The notes below the pieces were generated by a model that was given only the letters and a program-made list of their open reading frames with translations, did not search any database and had not been told where the DNA came from. A stretch of 33,250 bases of DNA from assembly GCF_008326305.1 (NCBI RefSeq), contig NZ_BIXY01000083.1:1-33250 (forward strand). Direction: 5' to 3'. The translations under genes were made by a program, and so were the position numbers. Shown piece after piece: positions 23,917 through 32,777 of the stretch (the stretch's first letter is position 1; every line of letters starts with the position of its first letter). This DNA is from Dictyobacter arantiisoli (GTDB lineage: Bacteria; Chloroflexota; Ktedonobacteria; Ktedonobacterales; Ktedonobacteraceae).

Positions 23917-24060
23917 CCGTACCCCAACAGCGGTGCCAGGGGACAAGAAGGAGAGCGTTGGAGCGAGATAGTGGTAGCGGTATTGCCTGTGAAAGGTGGT
24001 TGCCAGGTGGTTGGCAGCCTCTTCTCCATGTGGAGGCTTACGTTGTGTTTTTGGATGTGC

Positions 24061-24066
24061 TATACT
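24061..24066 (+). promoter_or_regulatory. extended -10 promoter of the DnaX-C-like gene
   Basis: TGTGC-TATACT, with a poor -35 (TTACGT) 17 bp upstream. The leader is about 33 bases to the GTG start. Confidence 0.4.
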
Positions 24067-24106
24067 GATTGAACGTCAGATTTTTGTGAGAAACGAGGAG
24101 GCTTAC

Positions 24107-24430
24107 GTGGAGCAAAAGCAACACCGCCTGGGTTATGATGATTTTGCAGAGCAATTCGTTTCCGTCCTGTCTGATCATTGGTCAGACATCATCCGGATTA
24201 TCGAGCGGCAATCTCCCCGAGTTTCGTCACTTTTACGCGTCGCCATACCGACGAATTTGAAGCGCATCAATGGCACCTGGCGTATCCAGATAGCCGTTCG
24301 GCGTATTTCACAACGCGATGGGCTACAATCCCCTCGTGACAATGAGATTGTTGCGCAGGCTATCCGCCTCTGGGCTCATTCGGAAGCACAATTTCGCCTA
24401 CCTCGTATCACGATTGAATTCGTCATATAG
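24107..24430 (+). CDS. small protein resembling a DnaX (tau) C-terminal domain
   Basis: 107 residues starting with GTG at 24107; GAGGAGG lies 5 bases upstream, which decides the start over the ATG at 23996. The segment HWSDIIRIIERQSPRVSSLLR, followed by a beta-rich stretch (WRIQIAVRRI) and a final RITIEFVI strand, resembles the domain at the C-terminus of DNA polymerase III gamma/tau subunits (W-x-x-x-l/i ... lLr ... strand ... fxv). The resemblance is by eye and weak. No AAA+ part is present, so if real this is a detached or domain-only version. The next gene (LOG) has its own promoter. Confidence 0.55.
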   Translation: MEQKQHRLGYDDFAEQFVSVLSDHWSDIIRIIERQSPRVSSLLRVAIPTNLKRINGTWRIQIAVRRISQRDGLQSPRDNEIVAQAIRLWAHSEAQFRLPRITIEFVI

Positions 24431-24627
24431 TCATCCTGGCGTTTGTTTACTGCAAGCCCCGTCCGCCCATCAGTTTCAGTGTCAAACGCACGACATTGCA
24501 TAAAAGATCATACGAATAACAGACGCCAGCCTTGTTCCTCTCAGATGCATAGTCGAGTGCCAACAGCATGTTTAACAAATTTTTACCCGCTGTTTACATT
24601 TTTTTGGTAGTTGGATGCCTCAATTGA

Positions 24628-24636
24628 TGTTATACT
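24628..24636 (+). promoter_or_regulatory. extended -10 promoter of the LOG-family gene
   Basis: TGT-TATACT with no good -35; about 49 bp upstream of the ATG at 24685. Nothing else is seen in 24431-24684. Confidence 0.4.
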
Positions 24637-24684
24637 GGATGTGTTATCGTAAGAAACTAGCTAGAAATAAGAAGAGTTCATAGT

Positions 24685-25584
24685 ATGAAACGTGAAAATT
24701 CACAAAATTCGCATATGAATGGAAAAGGCCCTCAACCTGAAAAAACAGCCTCTGAGCGTTATCAGGCTCTTCGAAATAAAGGAAATGCTGTTACCGATGA
24801 TGAGAGATTGCTCAGTCGCCCCACGCAACCGCTGGTCAGCCCTAAAGAACCTGTATCCACTGAGAGGATCGCAGAAGAAGCACATGCCTTTGAGCGCGCC
24901 TTAAATTTCGATTTTACCATGACCGATCCCTGGCGCGTCTTTCGTATTATAGGTGAATTTGTTAATGGCTTTGATGTTCTGGCACATATTCCGCCTTCAA
25001 TCGCCATTTTCGGTTCTGCACGCACAAAAACAGATAATCCCTACTATGCTGCGGCGCAAGAGACGGCTCGTTTATTGGCTGAAGCTGGTTTTGGTATCAT
25101 CACTGGCGGCGGACCAGGGGTTATGGAAGCGGCAAACAAGGGAGCACAGGAGGGCGGAAACCTCTCCATTGGCTGCAATATTGAATTGCCTTTTGAGCAA
25201 GCATCCAATCCTTACCTGGACATCTCGCTTGATTTCCGCTACTTCTTTGTGCGCAAAACCCTTTTCGTCAAGTATTCAAGTGCCTTCATCATTTTCCCGG
25301 GTGGCTTCGGCACTATGGACGAACTCTTTGAGGCACTCACGCTGATCCAGACGAAAAAGGTCAGCAACTTTCCAGTGATTCTCTATGGATCACAGTACTG
25401 GAATGGACTCATGGATTGGTTGCGTGGCACCATGTTAGAGGTCGAGAATATCTCGCCTACCGATCTTGATCTGTTACGCGTATCGGATGATCCACAAGAG
25501 ATTTGCAAGTTGGTCTGTGACGCCTATCACAGAAATAATCAACTGGAAAAGATTGAGCCCAGGCGCGAAACTTCTATTCGTTGA
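24685..25584 (+). CDS. LOG-family nucleotide phosphoribohydrolase (TIGR00730-type)
   Basis: 299 residues. Residues 100-275 form the Rossmann-like LOG domain: SIAIFGSARTK, GGGPGVMEAANKGA (141-154) and PGGFGTMDELFEA (205-217). These two glycine-rich blocks are diagnostic for proteins once called lysine decarboxylases and now known to hydrolyse the N-glycosidic bond of nucleoside 5'-monophosphates, including cytokinin precursors in plants. The first 95 residues (charged, with MNGKGPQPEK at the start) are an extension that shorter family members lack. A purine-nucleotide salvage role is the general expectation, but substrate preference is unknown. Its stop lies 18 bp from that of the convergent branching-enzyme gene, with no room for a separate terminator. 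Confidence 0.9.
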   Translation: MKRENSQNSHMNGKGPQPEKTASERYQALRNKGNAVTDDERLLSRPTQPLVSPKEPVSTERIAEEAHAFERALNFDFTMTDPWRVFRIIGEFVNGFDVLAHIPPSIAIFGSARTKTDNPYYAAAQETARLLAEAGFGIITGGGPGVMEAANKGAQEGGNLSIGCNIELPFEQASNPYLDISLDFRYFFVRKTLFVKYSSAFIIFPGGFGTMDELFEALTLIQTKKVSNFPVILYGSQYWNGLMDWLRGTMLEVENISPTDLDLLRVSDDPQEICKLVCDAYHRNNQLEKIEPRRETSIR

Positions 25585-25602
25585 GTCAGCGCCCGGCACA
25601 AT

Positions 25603-27672
25603 TTACTCTATAACTGGATCGACTCCTGCACTGCTGGCAGGCGTGGGAGTTTGTTCAGTCCCAACGCTATCGGCATACCGTTTGAGTATCACGGTGCTCA
25701 GCGGTGGTAGCGTGAGGAGTATCGAATGCTGGCTGGATTGCCAGGGAACGGGCCCACTGGGCATATCGTTGTCATTGAGCAGACCGCTTCCTCCATAGCG
25801 TGTATGATCGCTATTGAGTACTTCGTGATACACGCCTGTCTGGGGGACACCCAGTCGATAGCCCTGGCGTGGGACCGGCGTGAAATTGCAGATGAAAACC
25901 AGGGTATCATCCGCATTGGGACTGCGGCGCTGAAACGAGATTACGCTATTATCCACATCATTGCAATCGATCCATGCGAAGCCTTCGGGCTCACAATCCA
26001 GTGCACTCAGCGCTGGTTCCGTTTGATAGAGGTAGTTAAGATCGCAAACAAAGGTATGCAATTGCCGATGGTGAGGATCGCTGGGTGCATCCAGGAGATG
26101 CCAGTCGAGGCTCTCTTTATAATTCCACTCACCCCATTGTCCAAACTCCCCGCCCATAAAGAGTAACTTCTTGCCTGGATGTCCCCACATATAGCCATAG
26201 AAGGCGCGTAAATTCGCGAACTTCTGCCAGAGATCGCCCGGCATCTTGCGAATCATTGATCCCTTCAGATGGACGACCTCATCATGTGAAAGCGGTAGAA
26301 CATAATTCTCTGAAAATGCATACATTAAAGAGAACGTAATATTGTTCTGATGGACGCGTCGATAGATGGGATCAAATTCCATATATTCGAGCATATCATG
26401 CATCCAGCCCATATTCCACTTATGGGTAAAGCCGAGGCCACCGATATAGGTCGGACGAGTCACCAGCGGCCAGGCGCTTGATTCCTCAGCAATCGTGATC
26501 GTGCCCGGTATTTCAGCATAGACCGCTTCATTCAACTGGCGCAGGAAGGCCACTGCCTCCAGGTGTTCGCGCCCACCAAATTCATTAGTCACCTGTTCTC
26601 CCGGCTCACGGAGATAATCCAGATACAGCATTGAGGCCACCGCATCGACACGCAAGCCATCGATATGATACTCACGCAGCCAGAAGAGGGCGCTTGCTAT
26701 CAGAAAATTACGCACCTCGCTCCGCCCATAATCAAACACATATGTGCCCCACTGCTTATGCTCACCTTTGCGCGGATCGGCATATTCATAGAGATGAGTA
26801 CCATCGAAGTAACTGAGCGCGTGACCATCCTTCGGGAAATGTGACGGCACCCAATCCAGCAGCACACCGATCCCTTGCTGATGCAGATAGTCCACGAAAT
26901 ACTGAAAATCCTCTGGCGAGCCAAAGCGGCTGGTAGGAGCATAATAGCCTGTCACCTGATAACCCCACGAGCCATCAAAAGGAAACTCTGTAATTGGCAA
27001 AAGCTCAACATGGGTAAAGCCAAGTTCTTTCACGTAAGAAGCCAGCAGGGGAGCCAGTTCGCGATAGGTCATAAAGCGATCTTCCTCGACCGCACCATGC
27101 TGATGACGTTCTGGAACATGACGCCAGGAACCGAGGTGGACCTCGTAAATTGATAGCGGAGCATTCAACTCCTGGCGTGCTGGACGCCGGGCAATCCACT
27201 CCTGGTCCTGCCAGCTATGCTGCTGAATATCGGCCACAATACTGGCATTATGGGGGCGCAGTTCGCAGGCAAAGGCATAGGGATCGATCTTATCGGCGGC
27301 ATAATTGTGATGGCGGGAATAGATCGCGTATTTATAGAGTGCGCCGAGAGGTAGGTGGGGGATAAAGCATTCCCAGACGCCCAACTCCTGATGGCGGATG
27401 TGCATAGGATGGGTGGCGCGACTCCACTGATTGAAATCTCCGATTACCGAGATCATACGTGCCCCTGGTGCCCAGACCGCGAAATTCACGCCTGCGACGC
27501 CATTCACGACGCGGGGATGCGCGCCCATCTTTTCATAGAGACGATAATGCTTCCCCTGACCAAACAGGTAGAGATCGAAATCGCTCAAAAGAGACGGAAC
27601 CTCTTCTAACGGCGCCTGCGAGGCGTGATTCGTTGCCTTTCCAGGTTGTTGTGGCCGGTGTGGTATTGACAT
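25603..27672 (-). CDS. glgB: 1,4-alpha-glucan branching enzyme
   Basis: 689 residues, within the usual 630-750 range; ATG with GAGG 8 bases upstream. Residues 30-130 form the N-terminal CBM48-type domain ([21 protein letters not shown]). The GH13 catalytic barrel follows: substrate-strand [10 protein letters not shown], catalytic nucleophile in [12 protein letters not shown] (Asp 343), acid/base in [10 protein letters not shown] (Glu 396) and transition-state Asp in [11 protein letters not shown]. The C-terminal beta domain ends near 640, followed by a 40-residue tail rich in Ser/Pro. The enzyme cuts alpha-1,4-glucan and re-attaches the piece through an alpha-1,6 link during glycogen synthesis. 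No other glycogen gene is adjacent. A TGTGCTATGCT extended -10 lies upstream. Confidence 0.97.
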   Translation of the reverse strand: MSIPHRPQQPGKATNHASQAPLEEVPSLLSDFDLYLFGQGKHYRLYEKMGAHPRVVNGVAGVNFAVWAPGARMISVIGDFNQWSRATHPMHIRHQELGVWECFIPHLPLGALYKYAIYSRHHNYAADKIDPYAFACELRPHNASIVADIQQHSWQDQEWIARRPARQELNAPLSIYEVHLGSWRHVPERHQHGAVEEDRFMTYRELAPLLASYVKELGFTHVELLPITEFPFDGSWGYQVTGYYAPTSRFGSPEDFQYFVDYLHQQGIGVLLDWVPSHFPKDGHALSYFDGTHLYEYADPRKGEHKQWGTYVFDYGRSEVRNFLIASALFWLREYHIDGLRVDAVASMLYLDYLREPGEQVTNEFGGREHLEAVAFLRQLNEAVYAEIPGTITIAEESSAWPLVTRPTYIGGLGFTHKWNMGWMHDMLEYMEFDPIYRRVHQNNITFSLMYAFSENYVLPLSHDEVVHLKGSMIRKMPGDLWQKFANLRAFYGYMWGHPGKKLLFMGGEFGQWGEWNYKESLDWHLLDAPSDPHHRQLHTFVCDLNYLYQTEPALSALDCEPEGFAWIDCNDVDNSVISFQRRSPNADDTLVFICNFTPVPRQGYRLGVPQTGVYHEVLNSDHTRYGGSGLLNDNDMPSGPVPWQSSQHSILLTLPPLSTVILKRYADSVGTEQTPTPASSAGVDPVIE

Positions 27673-27810
27673 AAAAGTATCCTCGTTCCCTGGTTATAAG
27701 GTACATGCATCTTTAGCATAGCACACATCACAAAACAAGCGTTTTTCCATCCCACTCATCCTCCTATGATAGCAGTCCGCAGGTTTTGCGTAGACCGGGG
27801 TGGGATCAGA

Positions 27811-28077
27811 TCAATCAAGTACTTCCTGCAAGGCGGGAAGCGCCTCAGGTATCTCCAGTGCGATCCAGAAATTCGCCGTATTCACCATCACGATTAGCAT
27901 GATACCCACGCCAACCAATGATATCATTATCATATATTTGGGCTGTAAGATGCCAGCAATCCGTTTACTCAACAAGGAAGCGCTCATTGCGCCAACCCCT
28001 TGAGCCGTCATTATCCAGCCCAGAGTCGCCGCATTGCCGTGGAGAACCTGTTGTATCACAATAATAGCTGTATTGCA
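27811..28077 (-). pseudogene. MFS transporter remnant
   Basis: About 89 residues recognisable at the end of a longer open frame. QQVLHGNAATLGWIMTAQGVGAMSASLLSKRI followed by a second hydrophobic helix (MIMISLVGVGIMLIVMV) matches helices 7-8 of MFS exporters of the MFS_3 type (VLHGSAATLGWL...GAQG-like). The rest of a ~420-residue transporter is absent on both sides, and the upstream part of the frame runs antisense through the DksA-like gene. It is another decayed transporter, from a different MFS subgroup than the one at 411-758. Confidence 0.6.
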
Positions 28078-28245
28078 ATATTTGCAAGTTTTTTTCATTC
28101 TTCGGGCTGTGAGGATTCCGTGAAATGTGCTCAAATGAGACCGAATACCGTTGCGTTTCGTGTACTTATCTGAGGGCAAGCTTAACACTGATTGCTTCTG
28201 CCTGAAGATAGGCCGGGGCGAACATGAAATAGAGATGAAGAAAGG

Positions 28246-28671
28246 ATGGGGATGATTATGGCTATTGACGTTGAGAAGATGAAACAGCGTTTGGAGACCT
28301 TGCGCACTGAGTTGGAGGATAGCCTGAAGCAATTGCCCATAGCGCAGCCCTTCCCCGATAATGCTAACGCCGAGGACGATACTGTAGGAGATACTGAGGA
28401 CCTGGCCGTCGATTCTCAGGAGATGCAGCAAGAGCAATCCATCAAACAGGATCAGGAGTATCAGCTCTCTGAGGTGAAGGCCGCTTTACAGCGCATCCAG
28501 GACGGCACGTATGGACGTTGTGTGGTGGATGGAGCAGAAATTCCAGTTAAACGTTTAGAGGCCATTCCCTGGGCCTCCCGCTGCATCAAAGACGAAGAGG
28601 CGTGGGAGCAGGAGCAGCTTCGCAATGCTCCCTCATTGCCCCAGGACAATCAGGGCACCCGCTTCTCTTGA
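28246..28671 (+). CDS. DksA/TraR-family protein with a degenerate zinc site
   Basis: About 141 residues; ATG codons at 28246, 28252 and 28258 are all usable, and the ribosome site favours 28252 or 28258. Residues 8-75 form a coiled-coil hairpin carrying DTEDLA near the tip, which fits the DxxDxA motif that enters the RNA-polymerase secondary channel. Residues 89-118 are the C4 zinc-finger region, YGRCVVDG...RLEAIPWASRCIKDEE. In it the second and fourth cysteines are Asp (C92-x2-D95 and C113-x2-D116). Cys-deficient DksA paralogues that work without zinc are known in other bacteria. Likely a transcription modulator of the stringent-response or redox type. The large palindromic element at 28716-28911 follows the stop. 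Confidence 0.88.
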   Translation: MGMIMAIDVEKMKQRLETLRTELEDSLKQLPIAQPFPDNANAEDDTVGDTEDLAVDSQEMQQEQSIKQDQEYQLSEVKAALQRIQDGTYGRCVVDGAEIPVKRLEAIPWASRCIKDEEAWEQEQLRNAPSLPQDNQGTRFS

Positions 28672-28715
28672 TCGTGTTTGATTCCCATCACCATCGGGAT
28701 TGTGTGGCTCACCTG

Positions 28716-28911
28716 CTGGCAGGCGCACCTGCGCCCTTTTTAGTGTGTGGTGCAGAAAAGGTGTATAGCACCTTTTCTGCACCACACACTAAAACTCTTT
28801 TGAGCACCATTGGTGCTCAAACCAATTTTTAGTATGTATTGTAGAAAAAGTTCGGAGAACTTTTTCTACAATACATACTAAAAAGGGCGCAGGCGCGCAG
28901 GCGCCTGCCAG
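28716..28911. repeat. composite palindromic element of three hairpins within an outer inverted repeat
   Basis: The outer arms, 28716-28744 and about 28877-28911, are inverted copies; the right arm has 6 extra GC-rich bases. Inside are hairpin A (28738-28794, 26-bp perfect stem, 5-base loop TATAG), hairpin B (28799-28821, 10-bp stem, loop ATT) and hairpin C (28826-28884, 28-bp perfect stem, loop GGA). The stems of A and C are related: they differ at six positions, and each difference is matched on the opposite arm. This could fold as a four-way junction. It follows the DksA-like gene and may also terminate transcription. No gene is present in 28672-29066. Confidence 0.9.
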
Positions 28912-29017
28912 TTTGTTTGAAAACAGAGGCGCGGTCTACACATTGGATTGAAGAACAGTGTTTAGAGCAGATAGGGATAAATTTATTATGAAAAATGTGC
29001 TATAAGCCATAAATGTC

Positions 29018-29046
29018 TTGACGTGTACCTCTCTCTCCTCTACAAT
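29018..29046 (+). promoter_or_regulatory. sigma70-type promoter of the TIR-like membrane protein gene
   Basis: TTGACG (29018-29023), 17 bp, TACAAT (29041-29046): 10 of 12 consensus bases at ideal spacing. The predicted start is about 29053. Confidence 0.65.
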
Positions 29047-29066
29047 GGATACTTATCAATGCGCAA

Positions 29067-30734
29067 ATGTTGGATGAGCTAGTGAGCGGGAGATCTGAAG
29101 GTATGGGGTATGATATGCAACCATCGTTTTTGCGACGACGGGTGCTGGTGGCGGTAGCTCCAGATGATAGACAGGCGATTGAACTGATCAAAGCGCTGCG
29201 GATGCAGGGATTGACGGTCCTGGTTGCCTCGACGGTTGTATTGGCCGCCCAGGCGGATGAAGTAGCGGTCTGTGTGGTGGTGTTGCATCCAGAAACGTGG
29301 CGCTCTACGCTTCCCATTATCGTTGCCATGCGTTGCAATCCACGCTATATGATTCCGGTGCTGGAAGAACCTATGATGCTGCCGCGAGCTGCCTGGGCTA
29401 CTGAACCCTTTGCTTTGTCGGAGTTCCCAGCTGAAACTGCCAGAGCACTGGCCCAGATGATCCGTCATCATTTTCAGACGGTGGCGGAGCGAGAGCCAGT
29501 CGTGGTAGCGCCTCGCGTAGCGATCAGTCCCTGGCTGCGCGAGCCTGAACCATTTGAACCATCCATCATCCACAAACCCCGACGAATGGTGTTACCACCA
29601 CAACTTGCGCAACTCCTGCGGCTAGGCTGGCCGCTGACTGTGATGCTCTGCCTCAGCTTTCTCTCCTACTATTTCTTTCAATTATCATCGATGACCAATA
29701 CTGAAGCAGTCACGCGCACTGTCAGGACCACTCCTACCTGGCGCGATCATGTCTATACGGCTGCTGTGCCAGGGGCCAGTTGTGATAACGCAGGAGTTGA
29801 TTGGGAAGTGCCTGACCACTATAAAGGGCAGGTCTCTCCGAGCGTGAAGCCAGGTACAATAGACAATCAGCAACCAGTTGCAACACCTACCTCACAGGTT
29901 ATTGTGGATACTTCGACCGTCGTGACCTGTCAGCAGAGCGGCGCATTATTGACACATATGAATCATTACGCTGCTTTTGCGACAATGATCTTTGCCAGCA
30001 AGGGGCTAGCATTACCTCAGCACTTCAAGGCGCAGATTACAGGCAGTATCGTCAATACCAGCCCTGGAGCTATCTTTGCGCTGGGTGTACGCGATCAAAG
30101 CAACTCGGATCTGAGTTCGCGTGATAGTGGTTATGGTAATGACACGCTGCAGGTAGGTATTGATGGGAGCTGGGAAATCGTTCGCTATAATAACAGCAGC
30201 CAAGCAGTTGATCTCCGCTTTGCGCGTGGTTTTGTCAGGGCGGCGCGTAGTTATATCCTGGCTGCCGAAACCAATGGCGACATCATGAGCTTTTCGATTA
30301 ACAACCAAACGATCGCTACGATCACAGATCCCACCTATGCGGACAGCTATGGGGTCAGCTTTGGTCTGAGTGATCCCGCTGCGGTCCATGCTCCCAGTGC
30401 GCTCTTCTCACAGTTCGTGTATCAACCATTGGCGGAAACGGCACAGGTGCAATCCCAGATACGGACCACTATCACTCCACACTCGCTGCAGCCAGTTCCC
30501 ACAATCTATACAGCGGTTGCACCCGGTTTTGGCTGTGATCCCGGCAAAGGACAATGGCAGCCAACCAGTGTTGCTCTAGATCATGCCATCACGCACTGCC
30601 CTGCCACCGGTCTGACCGTCACATCGCCCGGCAACAGTGCAGCTGGCCTGAATATTCGCCTGGATGAGCGTAGCTCAGGTGTAACCTATTCCAATTTCAT
30701 CTTTACTCCGCTGCCTGGCCTCTATGCTCAGTGA
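29067..30734 (+). CDS. single-pass membrane protein with possible TIR-like cytoplasmic domain and repeated extracellular segment
   Basis: 555 residues from ATG 29067; ATG 29115 (GGGG 6 bases before it) would give MQPSFLRRRV and is an attractive alternative. Residues 24-140 alternate hydrophobic strands and helices (VLVAVAPDD, LTVLVAS, VAVCVVVLHPETWRS, YMIPVLEEP), an arrangement like TIR or receiver folds; I see no certain catalytic Glu. Residues 187-206 are a membrane helix. Outside are two copies of YTAxxPGxxCDxxxxxW (about 231 and 477) flanking a beta-rich domain (FALGVRDQ, LQVGIDGSWEI, MSFSINNQTIA) that resembles concanavalin-like lectin/LamG-type sugar-binding folds. A surface-sensing protein is plausible. 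The family is not recognised. Confidence 0.7.
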   Translation: MLDELVSGRSEGMGYDMQPSFLRRRVLVAVAPDDRQAIELIKALRMQGLTVLVASTVVLAAQADEVAVCVVVLHPETWRSTLPIIVAMRCNPRYMIPVLEEPMMLPRAAWATEPFALSEFPAETARALAQMIRHHFQTVAEREPVVVAPRVAISPWLREPEPFEPSIIHKPRRMVLPPQLAQLLRLGWPLTVMLCLSFLSYYFFQLSSMTNTEAVTRTVRTTPTWRDHVYTAAVPGASCDNAGVDWEVPDHYKGQVSPSVKPGTIDNQQPVATPTSQVIVDTSTVVTCQQSGALLTHMNHYAAFATMIFASKGLALPQHFKAQITGSIVNTSPGAIFALGVRDQSNSDLSSRDSGYGNDTLQVGIDGSWEIVRYNNSSQAVDLRFARGFVRAARSYILAAETNGDIMSFSINNQTIATITDPTYADSYGVSFGLSDPAAVHAPSALFSQFVYQPLAETAQVQSQIRTTITPHSLQPVPTIYTAVAPGFGCDPGKGQWQPTSVALDHAITHCPATGLTVTSPGNSAAGLNIRLDERSSGVTYSNFIFTPLPGLYAQ

Positions 30735-30736
30735 AG

Positions 30737-30755
30737 CTGACTGACTGACTGACTG
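30737..30755 (+). repeat. CTGA tetranucleotide repeat
   Basis: Four tandem CTGA units plus CTG follow the stop codon at 30734 and precede the lspA promoter. Such a tract can slip during replication; no coding effect is expected here. Confidence 0.8.
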
Positions 30756-30792
30756 TAATCATAAGAATACTGGTGCGTGTGTACGGGAGGTG

Positions 30793-30801
30793 TGCTATAA
30801 T
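30793..30801 (+). promoter_or_regulatory. extended -10 promoter of the lspA-rluD operon
   Basis: TGC-TATAAT with no recognisable -35. It lies about 54 bp upstream of the chosen GTG start. Confidence 0.5.
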
Positions 30802-30854
30802 ACGGGATGCCATAGCTGACTGATGAATTGTCAAGGAAAGAAGGAAAAGGAATC

Positions 30855-31466
30855 GTGCCTCTCAAACGTGCGCGTCTTTATGATGTTCTGGCGTTGTGTC
30901 TTGCGATCATTGCCATCGCCTGCGACCAATGGACCAAATCACAGATCGTCCATACCATGACTGTCGGAAGTGAAACTCCATTTCCTATTTTCGGACAGTA
31001 TCTTGTACTCAACTATATCCGCAACTCTGGCGCGGCTTTTAGTATGCTCTCAGGCGGTACTGGCTCGATAGTGCTGGCAGTCTTAATCTCACTTGCCATC
31101 ATTGTTATCTGCGCCATCTATGCGCGCATGTGGAATACCGGCTCACTGGTCTATAAGCTGACGTTTGGGTTGATCCTGGGCGGAGCCTTTGGGAATCTGA
31201 TTGATCGTGTGGTACACAGTGGCTATGTCGTCGATTTTGTTTCTTTTCGCATTCCCGAAATTAATTATTATTTTGCGGTCTTTAATGTCGCTGATGCCTG
31301 TATTTCCGTAGGAGTGATCCTGCTCTTCTTGATGGTCCTGTTTGGCGGTTTGCGTCAGCAGCATGTAGAGAAGGAACAGGTTGAGACCAACGACGAGCAG
31401 CATGCATCGCATACGACCTCTACGCTCGACACAAACAAGGCCACCACGACGGAGTATCATGGATAA
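30855..31466 (+). CDS. lspA: lipoprotein signal peptidase (signal peptidase II)
   Basis: About 203 residues from GTG 30855, chosen because AAGGA lies 9 bases upstream; TTG 30828 is also in frame. Four hydrophobic helices are visible. The conserved blocks are present: DQWTKSQIV near the start, LVLNYIRNSGAAFSML, GGAFGNLIDRV with the first catalytic Asp, VVDFVSF, and FNVADACIS with the second. The enzyme is an aspartyl protease of the inner membrane that removes the signal peptide of prolipoproteins after lipid attachment. The last 40 residues are a polar Thr/Glu tail. The stop overlaps the start of rluD by 8 bp (ATGGATAA), implying translational coupling, a common gene order in many bacteria. 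Confidence 0.95.
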   Translation: MPLKRARLYDVLALCLAIIAIACDQWTKSQIVHTMTVGSETPFPIFGQYLVLNYIRNSGAAFSMLSGGTGSIVLAVLISLAIIVICAIYARMWNTGSLVYKLTFGLILGGAFGNLIDRVVHSGYVVDFVSFRIPEINYYFAVFNVADACISVGVILLFLMVLFGGLRQQHVEKEQVETNDEQHASHTTSTLDTNKATTTEYHG

Positions 31467-32409
31467 TCAAGCACCCACGACCCCGGTTGAAACATGGACC
31501 ATTCAGGACGAACAGGTAGGCACACGTCTGGATCGTTTTCTGGCATCCCAGGTTGAAAATCTTTCACGGAGCGCGATCCAGCAATTGATTGCCGATGGAT
31601 CGGTTGAAATTAATCAGAAGCCAGCCACCAAGCCTGGCTATGCGTTACGCTTAAACGATCAAGTGCGCATCCTCAATTTTATACCCTCTTCGGCGGCCAA
31701 GGATATTGTGCCGCAGGATTTACCGCTGGATGTCGTGTATGAAGATGCAGATCTCGTTGTGTTAAATAAAGCGTCGGGCATGGTGGTGCATCCTGCCCCA
31801 GGCCATTATGATGATACCCTGGTCAATGCGTTGTTGGCGCGCTACCCCGAGTTGCGAGACCACAAAGAAGACGTGCGTCCAGGCATTGTACATCGTCTGG
31901 ATCGTGACACATCTGGTCTGCTTATCGTCGCCAAAAACCTGCAAACTCAGGTAGCATTGATCGAGCAGATGAAGGATCATCGTATTGAGAAGCGCTATCT
32001 GGCACTGGTCGAAGGCATTGTCTCGCTGGATCGTGGTACGATTGAAGCTCCAGTTGGACGCGATCCCCGCAATCGTCAACAGATGACAATTACCTCGGTG
32101 GACAGTCGTGACGCTACCACGCATTTCAAAGTCAAAGAGCGCTTTAATCATCATACCCTGCTCCTCTTGCAGCTAGAAACTGGACGCACCCATCAGATTC
32201 GTGTCCATCTCAAAGCTATCGGACATCCTGTGGTCGGTGATCCTATCTATGGCACGGGCCGTATCAGGTTTGGTATTACGCTGCAACGTCAATTCCTGCA
32301 TGCCTATCAGTTGCGCTTTATTCATCCTCATAGTGGTGAGGTGATCGAACTTGAAGCACCTTTGCCTCCTGATCTACAAAGCGTGATGGACGATCCAAAG
32401 CATTTATAA
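31459..32409 (+). CDS. RluD-family 23S rRNA pseudouridine synthase
   Basis: 316 residues from ATG 31459, with GGAG 4 bases upstream. Residues 18-75 form an S4 RNA-binding domain (GTRLDRFLASQVENLSRSAIQQLI). Residues 90-310 form the RluA/RluD catalytic domain: YEDADLVVLNKASGMVVHPA, IVHRLDRDTSGLL with catalytic Asp 148, RYLALVEG, and LETGRTHQIRVHL. The enzyme converts uridines of structured RNA to pseudouridine; by length and S4 domain it is closest to RluD, which modifies helix 69 of 23S rRNA, although the exact site is not proven. It overlaps lspA by 8 bp and is followed by a strong intrinsic terminator at 32446. Confidence 0.94.
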   Translation: MDNQAPTTPVETWTIQDEQVGTRLDRFLASQVENLSRSAIQQLIADGSVEINQKPATKPGYALRLNDQVRILNFIPSSAAKDIVPQDLPLDVVYEDADLVVLNKASGMVVHPAPGHYDDTLVNALLARYPELRDHKEDVRPGIVHRLDRDTSGLLIVAKNLQTQVALIEQMKDHRIEKRYLALVEGIVSLDRGTIEAPVGRDPRNRQQMTITSVDSRDATTHFKVKERFNHHTLLLLQLETGRTHQIRVHLKAIGHPVVGDPIYGTGRIRFGITLQRQFLHAYQLRFIHPHSGEVIELEAPLPPDLQSVMDDPKHL

Positions 32410-32445
32410 ACAAGTAAGCGCTTATCCATCCGAACAAATAAACTG

Positions 32446-32474
32446 TAAGCCTCTTCCACGAGGCTTATTTTTTT
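32446..32474 (+). terminator. intrinsic terminator of the lspA-rluD operon
   Basis: TAAGCCTC, 6-base loop, GAGGCTTA (32446-32467), then seven T residues. A textbook Rho-independent terminator 36 bp after the stop. A TAAGCGCTTA palindrome at 32415-32424 lies between. The stretch 32475-32669 shows no gene. Confidence 0.92.
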
Positions 32475-32669
32475 ACTTTGATACTTATTCTCCAAATTTG
32501 TCAGATCAAGGCGAATATCGTTTATGTAGTTGCCTGGAACCAGGATAGGCTGCGGATTCATAAAAATAATCTCGTATTGCTCACGTTTTATGAGTATAAA
32601 TGAAAGAGTTTGTATGATCTTTTATCGAACGGAAAGTCGAAATATCGCTATATAGACGTGGTGTCGAGC

Positions 32670-32698
32670 TTGACTGTCGATTGTTTTTAGGGTACTAC
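32670..32698 (+). promoter_or_regulatory. likely promoter of the double-glycine peptide gene
   Basis: TTGACT (32670-32675), 17 bp, TACTAC. The -35 is good and the -10 weak (TACTAT lies 3 bp further). The leader is about 75 bases. Confidence 0.4.
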
Positions 32699-32777
32699 TA
32701 TCTTGACGGCGGTTTCCGATCCGCCAGTTGTATACAGGTTGATGTAGACCTTTTACTGAAAGGATAGGGTTACCCTC

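Noticed and set aside
28078-28437. Upstream half of the minus-strand frame carrying the MFS fragment
   Set aside because: This part is antisense to the well-supported DksA-like gene and shows no transporter features.
32328-32561. 77-residue minus-strand frame
   Set aside because: It runs through the rluD 3' end and its terminator; composition and position mark it as a chance frame.
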